A stretch of 64,000 bases of DNA. Source: CAWGYT01 sp963826795 (GTDB lineage: Bacteria > Planctomycetota > Planctomycetia > Pirellulales > Pirellulaceae). This document shows positions 38,279 through 46,245 of the stretch, piece by piece (position 1 is the first letter of the stretch; each line of letters begins with the position of its first letter). The position numbers and the translations under genes are program-made. Location: assembly GCA_963826795.1 (NCBI GenBank), contig CAWGYT010000025.1:232311-296310 (forward strand), read 5' to 3'. Under the pieces are notes generated by a model. The model saw only the letters and a list, made by a program, of their open reading frames with translations, did not search any database and was not told the DNA's origin.

Positions 38279-39688
38279 TCAGGCGATGATTTGGCGAATC
38301 GGTTGGCCGTCGCACAGCGTGAACGGGCGATTGAGTGAATCACGGATCTCCATGCCCGGGTCGACACCCAGCAAGCTGTAGATCGTGGCGGCCAGGTCGG
38401 CCGGAGAAGTGGGCGAATCGGCCGGGTAGGCCGCCAGGCGGTCGCTGGCACCATGGACCACGCCTCCCCGAACGCCTCCTCCCGCAAGGACCGAGGTGAA
38501 TACGCCTCCCCAATGATCGCGGCCATCACGCCCGGCACCGGCTCCGCCGACCACCCCCTGCCCCACGCGCGGTGTCCGCCCCATCTCACCTGTCCACACG
38601 ACAAGCGTCTCATCCAGCATGCCACGGTCGGACAGATCCTCCAGCAGCGCCGAAAACGCCAGATCCGTCACCGGGCAAAGTCGAGTCTTGAGATCGATGA
38701 AGTTGCGGTTGTGCGTGTCCCAGTAGACGCTGACGTTGGTAATCCCGTCGTTCGGCCAAAATACGGTGACCAGCGGCACGCCCGCCTCGACCAACCGACG
38801 GGCCTGCAAGACCGATTGGCCGTGCAGATTCATCCCGTATCGCTCGCGCAGCGGGCGGGGTTCCTGCGTCAGATCAAAGGCCTGCCGAACGTTCGGCTCC
38901 GCCAGGATCTGAAACGCCCGGTCGTATTGCGCGTGGACGGCGACACCTTCGCGGTACGATTCCAGGAACCGCAATTGGCGATCGACTTGACCCAGCAACT
39001 CGCGGCGCTGGTTCAAGCGTCCCGAAGGGAGGTTCGCGCAGAGCGCAACTCCGCCAAATAATCGGGGCGCGAGGCGTCGTCGTCAATTCGAAGTGGGTCG
39101 TACTGAGGCCCCAACCACCCTGCCCCTTGACCGTGCGATTGCTCGACGAAACGCGGACTGCCATTGGGCACCTTCGGCATCATCGAAATGAAGGGAGGCA
39201 ACGGCCCCTTCCCGCGGCCCAATTTGGCGAGCATCGCGCCATAGCTGGGCCAGTCCTCCGCCAACGGCTGCCCGCGCCGCAGCACGCCGCGACCCGTCAA
39301 CAGGTGGTGAGTCGCATGGGTGTGGTCCACGTCCCCGTGCGTCATCGAGCGAATGAGGGCCAGCTGGTCCGCATGCCTTGCCAGCCTGGGAAGATGCTCA
39401 CAAATCTGAATTCCAGGCACATTGGTGGCGATCGGCGAGAACTCACCGCGATACTCGCTGGGTGCCTCCGGCTTCAGATCCCAGGTATCCTGATGAGCGG
39501 GCCCGCCCCACATGAACAGCAGGATGCAGGCCTTCGCGCGACCGCGACCGTGCGTGACATCCGCCACCTGAGCGGCTAATGATTCGGGCGTTAAAGATTG
39601 GGCCGCGGCCTCCCGCGATGCCAACAATTGCGCCAAATTCATCCCGAACAGCCCCAAAGATCCGGCGCAAGAACTCGCGCCGGGCCAT
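38279..39688 (-). pseudogene. DUF1501 (Tat-exported sulfatase-like) protein with two frameshifts
   Basis: Three frames are needed. The Tat signal starts MARREFLR (ATG 39688) and continues AGSLGLFGMNLAQLLASREA after a break near 39661-39680. The central part (ACILLFMWGGPAHQDTWDLK, DVDHTHATHHLLTGRGV) runs to a second break near 39031-39040, then LPSGRLNQRRELLGQVDRQL to the end (TLVVWTGEMGRTPRVGQGVV). Both breaks lie at GCGC-type tracts; regaining a GC pair at the first gives the expected RREFLRAG twin-arginine context. DUF1501 proteins belong to the alkaline-phosphatase/sulfatase superfamily and are usually paired with a PVC cytochrome, as here (47 nt downstream). An ATG at 39766 is an alternative start. 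Confidence 0.78.
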
Positions 39689-40004
39689 CGCCACGGGACG
39701 AAATCCCGAAACACTCGGCCCTCGCACGCTGACTCCCGCCGCGGTTTTCGCGGGTCTCGTCGCCATCTCGGTCACAAGCCAGTGGCCCCTCGAATTGCAA
39801 ATCGTGATGGTCGGTCGACCAAGTCCCATTCACGTCCCATTATCGACGAACCACATCCCGTCGCAACTCCACGCCGCCGACGGGTCATCGGTTTGTTGGA
39901 ATCGCCACGTTGATGGACTACAATCGCCCCAAGCAAAACGAGAAAAACCCGGGTTTCGATACATCCCTGCCGTTCTTGGCGGATAACGCCGCGGTCGATC
40001 GAAA
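39689..40004. other. Divergent intergenic region, nothing recognised
   Basis: About 315 nt between the minus-strand DUF1501 gene and the plus-strand cupredoxin gene. It should hold promoters for both directions. No convincing -35/-10 pair, operator or repeat was seen. Confidence 0.4.
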
Positions 40005-40811
40005 ATGTTCCAGAGGATTTCAACATCGCGTCACTCGCCGTCCTGGCCGGCGACGGCCTGCCTGCTCGCCGCCTACTGCACCGCCGGCTGGGCCGCGCCT
40101 CGCAGCAACGCAGATGAACCGCCGACATCGCGTGCTGAGTCGCCACTGCTGGCGTCTCAAAGTGCGGACGAGGCCGTGAGTCAGCCGGGCCAGGCGACGA
40201 TCGTCGGTCATGTGCGATATCGCGGCGATGCTGCTCGACCTTGGCGGCTCGGCCGCTACTATCTGCGCAGCTCCAAGACGGGCGAGTTGGCGGAAGCCGT
40301 CGTGGCGATTGCAAAGCGGGGCCTTCATTCGCCAGGACCGGCCCGGGCACCGCGGACGGAAACGATCAACCAGAAAGACTTTCAGTTCACGCCGGAAACA
40401 TTGGCAATTCAGGCGGGTGACCGGGTGAGATTCCTCAACAGCGACGCGCAGATCCACAACGTTCAGACGTCCCACTCCCGCCAATCGTTCAACGTCAATA
40501 TGCCGCCCGGCGGTGAGCACATCGAAGCCTTTTCGTTCGCGGGAGGGACTCGTCAACCCTATCGCCTCGGTTGCGTCTATCACGGTGGCATGCGAGCCTG
40601 GGTGTTCGTCTTCGATCATCCGTGGTTTCAATTGACCGACAAGACGGGATCGTTCCGATTGACCGATGTTCCTCCCGGCGAGTACCGCTTGGAGGTCGTG
40701 CACCCGGCCGGCGAATTGAGGGCCGACCGGATGATTACGCTGAATCCGGACGAGACGCTCTCGGTCGAGTTCCAATTGACACCCGACGATCGTGTCGACA
40801 ACCAGCCCTAG
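40005..40811 (+). CDS. Secreted cupredoxin-like copper protein with a regulatory-like C-terminal domain
   Basis: 268 residues. The N-terminus has a signal-peptide-like segment (PATACLLAAYCTAGWAAPRS). The central domain is plastocyanin-like: FTPETLAIQAGDRVRFLNSD, then the histidine in AQIHNVQTSH and the C-terminal loop LGCVYHGGMRAWVFV, whose Cys, His and Met with the earlier His make a type 1 copper site. The C-terminal DKTGSFRLTDVPPGEYRLEV is a carboxypeptidase-regulatory-like beta-sandwich. Probably an extracytoplasmic electron carrier. It lies 84 nt upstream of a SuoX-family molybdoenzyme, suggesting it could take electrons from that enzyme. Confidence 0.75.
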   Translation: MFQRISTSRHSPSWPATACLLAAYCTAGWAAPRSNADEPPTSRAESPLLASQSADEAVSQPGQATIVGHVRYRGDAARPWRLGRYYLRSSKTGELAEAVVAIAKRGLHSPGPARAPRTETINQKDFQFTPETLAIQAGDRVRFLNSDAQIHNVQTSHSRQSFNVNMPPGGEHIEAFSFAGGTRQPYRLGCVYHGGMRAWVFVFDHPWFQLTDKTGSFRLTDVPPGEYRLEVVHPAGELRADRMITLNPDETLSVEFQLTPDDRVDNQP

Positions 40812-40895
40812 ACCCGCGACATTTTCCGGCGACATTTTCCAGTGTCGCCCGACACGACTTGGACAATTCTCAAACTCAGCAGCAGGAAACGAGCG

Positions 40896-42077
40896 ATGAC
40901 ATCACCATTCACACGTCGCGAAGCGATTCAAGCTGGTTCGGCATCCGCAACCGCCTTGCTCGCATGGTTGGCCTTGCCCGACTTGATGTCGTTTGCCGCC
41001 GAACCGGATGAGGAGTTGGTCCCTTTTCTGGACATGCCGCGGACACCGCCCAACCGGCTCGATTGGGAGACGCTCGAAGATTGGCTCACGCCGCAGGATC
41101 AAGTCTTCAGCGTCCAACACTACGGGACACCCGAATTCGACTACAGCTCCTACCGCCTCGAGATTGGCGGTCTGGTCGACAAGCCCCAGAGTTTGACGCT
41201 GGACGACCTCAAGGCCCGTCCGCGCAAAGACGTGCTGATGACGCTCGAGTGTTCGGGAAATGGATCCTCCAAAGGGTTTATGAACGCCGTCTACAACAGT
41301 CGCTGGGTCGGGACGCCACTTGCCCCACTGCTGCAGGAATGTGGAATCCAACCCGAGACAATTGAAGTCGTTTTCTTCGGCAAAGATATGAACGAAGAAA
41401 CACTACGGGCCGGGACCAGCAATGAACTGAAAGTCGAGGTCCCGTTCGGTCGCAGCATGACCTTGCGCGACGCGCTGGAGATGGACCTGCTGCTGGCTTA
41501 CGAGCGCAACGGGGAGCCGATCGAGCACCGCAACGGGGCTCCTGTCCGCTTGATCGTTCCGGGATGGTACGGCGTGGCGAACGTGAAATGGCTCGCGCGG
41601 ATCGAGTGCCGCAATCGCCGCTACATGGGACGCTATATGGCGCGGGATTACGTGACCGTGCGTGGCGAGCGACGTGGCGACGACGTCGTGTTCGTGGAAA
41701 CGTCGGTGACGCGCATCAATCTCAAGTCCGTGATCGCGCGGGTCACGCGGCGGCCGACCGTCAACGGCTCGATCCCCGTCAAGGCATACGGTGCCGTTTG
41801 GGACGACGGCACCGGGGTTGCCAAGGTCCAGGTCAAGGCCGGCGACGGTCCCTGGCGTGATGCCAAACTGGCCGACGAGCCTCGCGCGAAATACGCCTGG
41901 ACGTTCTTTTCCATCGACCTGGACGGACTACCCCCCGGAAAGCACACCCTGGTGTCCCGCGCGATCGGCGTTGATGGTCGCATCCAGCCGGCCGCGGAGG
42001 ACGACGAAATCGCCTTGAAGCGAACCTATTGGGAAGCGTATCAGCAATGGCCTCGTGAAATTGAGTTGGAGAGCTGA
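40896..42077 (+). CDS. SuoX-family molybdopterin-dependent oxidoreductase, Tat-exported
   Basis: 393 residues from the ATG at 40896 with AGGAAACGAGCG upstream. A twin-arginine-like start (TSPFTRREAIQAGSASATAL) leads into the sulfite-oxidase fold: QHYGTPEFDYSSYRLEIGGL, the molybdenum-ligating cysteine in MTLECSGNGSSK, the cofactor-binding IVPGWYGVANVKWLARIEC, and a C-terminal Mo-co dimerisation domain (PVKAYGAVWDDGTGVAKVQV). Enzymes of this family oxidise sulfite or reduce S/N-oxides of proteins; the substrate is not decided. No heme domain is fused, so an external carrier is needed, possibly the cupredoxin encoded just upstream. A sulfatase gene lies downstream. Confidence 0.85.
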   Translation: MTSPFTRREAIQAGSASATALLAWLALPDLMSFAAEPDEELVPFLDMPRTPPNRLDWETLEDWLTPQDQVFSVQHYGTPEFDYSSYRLEIGGLVDKPQSLTLDDLKARPRKDVLMTLECSGNGSSKGFMNAVYNSRWVGTPLAPLLQECGIQPETIEVVFFGKDMNEETLRAGTSNELKVEVPFGRSMTLRDALEMDLLLAYERNGEPIEHRNGAPVRLIVPGWYGVANVKWLARIECRNRRYMGRYMARDYVTVRGERRGDDVVFVETSVTRINLKSVIARVTRRPTVNGSIPVKAYGAVWDDGTGVAKVQVKAGDGPWRDAKLADEPRAKYAWTFFSIDLDGLPPGKHTLVSRAIGVDGRIQPAAEDDEIALKRTYWEAYQQWPREIELES

Positions 42078-42309
42078 AGGACCGAGCGCAATCGTCCGAC
42101 AGCGGGGGGTTATCCACCGAGGGCACAGAGGGCACCGAGAGATCAAGGCCGGGTTCGGAAGCCCATCCTTTCGGGGTGAATTCGAGGCCTTGGAGCCGCG
42201 CTCGGACTGCACGCCGGCTTCTGATCGTGCTATGCTGTCCGTTTCAGCACCGCGCGGCAACGCACTGGCGCGTTCGTGCTGCGGATTCTTCGTCCCCTGC
42301 GTCGCTCGA

Positions 42310-43824
42310 ATGATTCAACTGGCATTCTTTGACCTATACGTGAGCCGATTCGTCTTTCGCGGGCATGACGTCCGAGGCCGGATTGACGCCGGCCGACGGG
42401 GAAAGGCAGCGAATCGGAAAACCGCTTGCCGCCGACTCCACGCCGTCCGACACGCGTTGGTTGCCTGTCTTGTCGTCGCCTGGATCCCTGCTTGTTCGGC
42501 AGCTCCGCTGAACTTCCTGATCCTCATCGCCGACGACTTGGGATGGGGTGATGCGGGATTCTGTGGTCATCCTACGATTCGCACCCCGAATCTTGATCGG
42601 CTGGCCCGAGACGGAATGTCGTTCGAACAGGCGTTCTTGACGTGCAGCTCGTGCAGCCCAAGTCGCAGCAGCATCCTGACAGGTCGCTATCCACACAGCA
42701 CCGGCGCCAGTGAGCTGCACTTGCCCTTGCCGGCGGACCAAGTCGTGTTCGCGGGCCTGATGAAAGAATCCGGGTACTACACGGCCGCCGCGGGGAAATG
42801 GCATCTGGGTCCCGCCGCCGAACGCCATTTCGACCGGATCTATGGCGCGCGCGGCGAGAGTGGATGCGAAGCGTGGCTGTCCGCCCTCCAAGAACGGCCG
42901 CTCGACAAACCGTTCTTTCTCTGGCTGGCAGCCGTCGACCCTCACCGCGGCTATCGCCCCGGGGCGCATGACCCGCCGCACACGCCCGAGGAGGTCGTCC
43001 TGCCGCCATTCCTTCCGGATTCACCCGAGGTTCGACGCGACGTTGCGCTTTACTACGACGAAGTCGGCAGGCTGGACAAGTTTGTCGGGCAGGTCCTTGA
43101 CGAGCTGGCGCGTCAGGAAATCGTTGAGACGACCTTTGTGCTGTTTCTGTCCGACAATGGTCGCCCGTTTCCTCGCTGCAAGACGACGTTGTACGACAGC
43201 GGGGTCAGAACGCCCTTCATCGTCCGTTGGCCCGAAAAAGTCCCGGCAGGATCTCGCTGCCATGACCTTGTCAGTTCAGTCGATATCGCGCCCACCATCC
43301 TCGAGCTGGCCGGACTGCAGTCGTCCCCCACCTTCCAGGGCGTTTCGTTCGTCCCCTTGCTGAGCGACCACCCCCTGCCCGTCCGAGACCAGGTTTTCGC
43401 CGAACACAATTGGCATGACTATCAGGCGCGTGAACGGAGCGTGCGGACGAAGCAATTTCTTTATATTCGCAATGATCTGCCCAACCTGCCTGCCACACCC
43501 CCGGCCGATGCCGTGACAAGTCCCACGTTTCGCGTCATGCAGAACCTCCTTCGCGCGACGCGTTTGCCAGCCGAGCAGCTCGGCTGCTTCACGGTTCCCC
43601 GGCCTCAGGAAGAACTCTATGATCACGTCCGAGATCCACATCAGCTGCACAACTTAGCCCGTGACCCCGCCTACGCCAGGCCCCTCGAACACCTGCGGCA
43701 ACTTCAACAACAATGGACCAACGAGACCCGCGACGATCCGCCTCCCAATCTTACGCCTGACGGTTTCGATCGAATCACGGGCGAGCGGATCATCGGGTTC
43801 CGTCACCCCAGTTTGGGTCGATGA
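42310..43824 (+). CDS. Secreted arylsulfatase-type sulfatase
   Basis: The formylglycine motif CSPSR (in SSCSPSRSSILTGRYPHSTG) and the metal site LILIADDLGWGDAGF identify a type I sulfatase, with TTFVLFLSDNGRPF and RTPFIVRWPEKVPAG further on. It hydrolyses sulfate esters, probably of sulfated polysaccharides, and needs a formylglycine-generating enzyme not seen in the window. The start is uncertain: ATG 42310 is given; the hydrophobic segment HALVACLVVAWIPACSAAPL just before the catalytic domain is the likely signal peptide, so translation may begin at a later TTG or GTG. Upstream DNA (42100-42145) has GGGCACAGAGGGCACC-type repeat sequence. Confidence 0.82.
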   Translation: MIQLAFFDLYVSRFVFRGHDVRGRIDAGRRGKAANRKTACRRLHAVRHALVACLVVAWIPACSAAPLNFLILIADDLGWGDAGFCGHPTIRTPNLDRLARDGMSFEQAFLTCSSCSPSRSSILTGRYPHSTGASELHLPLPADQVVFAGLMKESGYYTAAAGKWHLGPAAERHFDRIYGARGESGCEAWLSALQERPLDKPFFLWLAAVDPHRGYRPGAHDPPHTPEEVVLPPFLPDSPEVRRDVALYYDEVGRLDKFVGQVLDELARQEIVETTFVLFLSDNGRPFPRCKTTLYDSGVRTPFIVRWPEKVPAGSRCHDLVSSVDIAPTILELAGLQSSPTFQGVSFVPLLSDHPLPVRDQVFAEHNWHDYQARERSVRTKQFLYIRNDLPNLPATPPADAVTSPTFRVMQNLLRATRLPAEQLGCFTVPRPQEELYDHVRDPHQLHNLARDPAYARPLEHLRQLQQQWTNETRDDPPPNLTPDGFDRITGERIIGFRHPSLGR

Positions 43825-43867
43825 GTTGGGGGCGGCGGACAAGCGTCGTTCTGGAACGGAGTTAAAA

Positions 43868-44494
43868 ATGAAAATCAAACGAACGACGATCAACTTCGTC
43901 ATCGATGCCGTCGCGTTTGTCGCGTTTGTGCTTCTGACGGCCACTGGAATGGTCGAACGATACTTGCTTCCGCCGGGGACGGGCCGCTTCCAATCGCTTT
44001 GGCAAATGGACCGGCATCGGTGGGGAGACGTGCACTATTGGATTGCCGTGGTCTTGATGGGCGCGCTGGCCGCGCACATTTGCTTGCACTGGAAATGGAT
44101 TACATCGGTCGTGCGCGGACGTCCATCGGATGCCTCCGGCTGGCGCATGGCGCTAGGCGTGGTCGGACTCGTCGGACTCGTCGGCCTGTCGCTGTCACCG
44201 TTCCTGGCGGAAGTCCAGCAAACCGGTGTCCCAGGACGTCGACAGCACCTCGAAACTCCCGGCGAGCCGGACTCGAATCAGGTCGGTGGTCTGACTGCGG
44301 ACGATCTCCGCGGCTCGATGTCGTTCGCCGAGATTGAACAGGCCACGGGCGTCTCAGCGACGCTCATCCTCCGTGAGCTGGGGCTTCCCGAGGACGTGCC
44401 GCGTGACACGAATCTCGGGCAGATTCGACGGCAGTACGGTTTCGAAATGGATGACGTCCGGCGCGTTGTCGGGCAGCACCTGCCAAGCAAGTAG
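43868..44494 (+). CDS. DUF4405-type membrane protein, possible b-type heme carrier
   Basis: 208 residues from the ATG at 43868 with GGAG upstream. Three hydrophobic helices: INFVIDAVAFVAFVLLTATG, HYWIAVVLMGALAAHICLHW and ALGVVGLVGLVGLSLSPFLA. Histidines in MDRHRWGDVHYW and AAHICLHWKW are placed as in DUF4405 proteins, which resemble cytochrome b561/formate-dehydrogenase gamma subunits and may bind heme. The C-terminal ~75 residues are soluble and helical (FAEIEQATGVSATLILREL, IRRQYGFEMDDVRRVVGQHL). It follows the sulfatase by 43 nt and may anchor redox traffic for the neighbouring cupredoxin/SuoX pair; that link is inference. Confidence 0.7.
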   Translation: MKIKRTTINFVIDAVAFVAFVLLTATGMVERYLLPPGTGRFQSLWQMDRHRWGDVHYWIAVVLMGALAAHICLHWKWITSVVRGRPSDASGWRMALGVVGLVGLVGLSLSPFLAEVQQTGVPGRRQHLETPGEPDSNQVGGLTADDLRGSMSFAEIEQATGVSATLILRELGLPEDVPRDTNLGQIRRQYGFEMDDVRRVVGQHLPSK

Positions 44495-44520
44495 TGCGGT
44501 GTCACCGCGAAGATTTGGGC

Positions 44521-44640
44521 GTTGGAAAAAAGGGGGCAGGTTGTGAAAAAAAAGGGGTCAGGTCCCAAAAGCCGGTAGGGCCCTGCGGATGCTTCGCCGG
44601 TTTGGGACCTGACCCCCTTTCCATAACCCCCTTTCCATAG
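44521..44640. repeat. REP-like palindrome, GGGGTCAGGTCCC family, copy 4
   Basis: Arms AAAGGGGTCAGGTCCCAAA (44551-44569) and 44601-44622, with a loop containing GGGCCCTGCGGATGCTTCGC. Its outer border (GCGGTGTCACCGCGAAGATT at 44497-44516) recurs in part at 45524 and, reversed, at 16.0 kb. Confidence 0.8.
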
Positions 44641-44656
44641 CCAGGGAGTTCGCCGC

Positions 44657-45514
44657 ATGGAAGGCTGTCCGACGCGCACCCGTCCCGGCTGCGTCGCGAT
44701 CGTCGCCGTGGTTCTGCTGGGCTCAAAAACCGGCCTGGCCGGCCCACGCATCGTGGTCGGCCGAGATGTACCGGTTGCGGACCGAATTCCCATCGACCGG
44801 ATCGACCATCGCGCGTGGGATCGCTTGCTCAAGCAGTTTGTGGACCAGCGTGGATACGTCGCATACGACCAGTGGAAGCAATCGACCGCGGCGACGCGGG
44901 CGCTGGATGAGTACCTGGCGACGTTGTCGGCAGCGGACCTGACCGCCCGCTCGGATCCATCCGCCCGACTGGCATTCTGGATCAACGCCTACAATGCGCT
45001 CACCATCCGCGGGATCTTGCGTGAGTATCCGACGACCAGCATTCGGAATCACACCGCCAAGGTCTTCGGCTACAACATCTGGAAGGATCTCTTACTGCAG
45101 GTCGGCGGGCAGACGTATTCGCTCGACCAGATCGAACATCAGCGATTGCGGAAGCTGGGCGAGCCGCGAATCCATTTCGCGATTGTTTGCGCCTCGGTGG
45201 GTTGCCCCCGACTGTTGGCCGAAGCGTACACGGCCGAGCAGCTTGATGCCCAATTGACGGCCAATGCCAGGCACTTTTTCGCCAACCCCAACAATTTCCG
45301 CTACGACGCCTCGAGCCGCCGGTTCCAGCTGTCCGAAATTCTCGACTGGTTCGGCACCGATTTCGGCAGCGACCAGGCCGCCCAGCTCCGCGCCATTTCG
45401 CCTTACCTTCCGGATCGCGCCGCGAGCCAGGCGGCCGCCGCGAATTCAGGCTCCGTTTCGTTTCTGAAATACGATTGGAGCTTGAACGATCAAGCCCCTG
45501 CCGCTCGGCCCTAG
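44657..45514 (+). CDS. Secreted DUF547 protein
   Basis: 285 residues; ATG preceded by GGGAG 9 nt upstream and a signal-type start (CVAIVAVVLLGSKTGLAGPR). The DUF547 domain is clear: YVAYDQWKQS, RLAFWINAYNALTIRGILRE, VFGYNIWKDLLLQVGGQTYS, DQIEHQRLRKLGEPRIHFAI and VCASVGCPRLLAEAYTAEQL, with the conserved His and Cys residues. The fold resembles papain-like/transglutaminase proteins, but activity is unproven. Common in planctomycetes as an exported protein. Isolated from its upstream neighbour by a REP-like palindrome. Confidence 0.82.
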   Translation: MEGCPTRTRPGCVAIVAVVLLGSKTGLAGPRIVVGRDVPVADRIPIDRIDHRAWDRLLKQFVDQRGYVAYDQWKQSTAATRALDEYLATLSAADLTARSDPSARLAFWINAYNALTIRGILREYPTTSIRNHTAKVFGYNIWKDLLLQVGGQTYSLDQIEHQRLRKLGEPRIHFAIVCASVGCPRLLAEAYTAEQLDAQLTANARHFFANPNNFRYDASSRRFQLSEILDWFGTDFGSDQAAQLRAISPYLPDRAASQAAAANSGSVSFLKYDWSLNDQAPAARP

Positions 45515-45523
45515 CCCGTGCCG

Positions 45524-45562
45524 TGCCGCCGCGAAGATCGGGCGTTGGCAAAAAGGGGACCA
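45524..45562. repeat. Partial border of the REP-like family
   Basis: CCGCGAAGATCGGGCGTTGG followed by AAAAAGGGGACC matches the left border of copy 4 near 44506-44538 but lacks the palindrome. Confidence 0.55.
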
Positions 45563-45685
45563 TTGACACTCGGCACGGCCCAGAACCCTGTGTGAACCAT
45601 GGCCGCAGTCGTCGGAGCGAGCGGCGAGCCGTCACGCCGCTTGGCTGGCCCGGGACACCCAGCCCGCGTGGGGGGGTACAAGGTT

Positions 45686-45713
45686 TTGAGTCGGACTCGT
45701 GTTCCGCTATGAT
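45686..45713 (+). promoter_or_regulatory. Sigma70-like promoter for the STAS/PP2C pair
   Basis: TTGAGT (45686-45691), a 16-nt spacer and TATGAT (45708-45713), about 40 nt upstream of the GTG start of the STAS gene. The -10 matches five of six consensus bases and the -35 four of six. Confidence 0.45.
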
Positions 45714-45753
45714 CGAAGTCGGTTAAGTCTAGAGTCCGTAAACAGGTGATCCC

Positions 45754-46122
45754 GTGTCCTCATTAAAATCTAAAGAAGTTGACGGCGTGCTTATCGTCGG
45801 ATTCGCAAACGGCAAGTTGTTGGACGAGTCCGTGATCCAGCAGGTGGGCAGCGATCTGGGGGCGCTGGCCGGCAATGCCAAGGAAGGCGACAAGCTGCTG
45901 CTCACGTTCCACGGCGTCAGCTTCATGTCGTCCGCGATGCTGGGGCAGCTCGTCCAGTTCCTCAAGAAGTGCAAGCAGCAAAACGCGGAACTCAAGGTGT
46001 GCAGTATCTCGCCCGAGATCTTCGAGGTGTTCAAGCTGACACGACTCAACAAGATGTTTGATGTCAAGAAGGACGAGCAGTCGGCACTGGACTCGTTCAA
46101 GAAGAAGGGCTGGTTTTCCTAA
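45754..46122 (+). CDS. STAS-domain anti-sigma-factor antagonist
   Basis: 122 residues from a GTG with AGGTG upstream. A single STAS domain: VDGVLIVGFANGKLLDESVI, LLLTFHGVSFMSSAMLGQLV (the serine pair SS is where anti-sigma kinases phosphorylate SpoIIAA/RsbV proteins) and KVCSISPEIFEVFKLTRLNK. Acts in the cytoplasm by partner switching: unphosphorylated antagonist binds an anti-sigma kinase. The next gene (a receiver-PP2C phosphatase) is the natural enzyme to dephosphorylate it. No kinase of the RsbW type is in the window. Confidence 0.85.
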   Translation: MSSLKSKEVDGVLIVGFANGKLLDESVIQQVGSDLGALAGNAKEGDKLLLTFHGVSFMSSAMLGQLVQFLKKCKQQNAELKVCSISPEIFEVFKLTRLNKMFDVKKDEQSALDSFKKKGWFS

Positions 46123-46245
46123 CAGGCTGGGATTTTGTCCGACCTTCGTTGGCGGACGAATCCCTCGGTCCGAAAGCCGACCGTGGCGAGACGTCCGGGT
46201 GGTGGCGGGCCAGCCGAATCGAGCATTTTTCTGGGAGCGAGTGGA

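Noticed and set aside
40814..40860. Terminator after the cupredoxin gene (GTGTCG/CGACAC inverted repeat)
   Set aside because: The 2-nt loop is too tight for a stable hairpin and there is no T-run; the downstream molybdoenzyme gene is probably co-transcribed.
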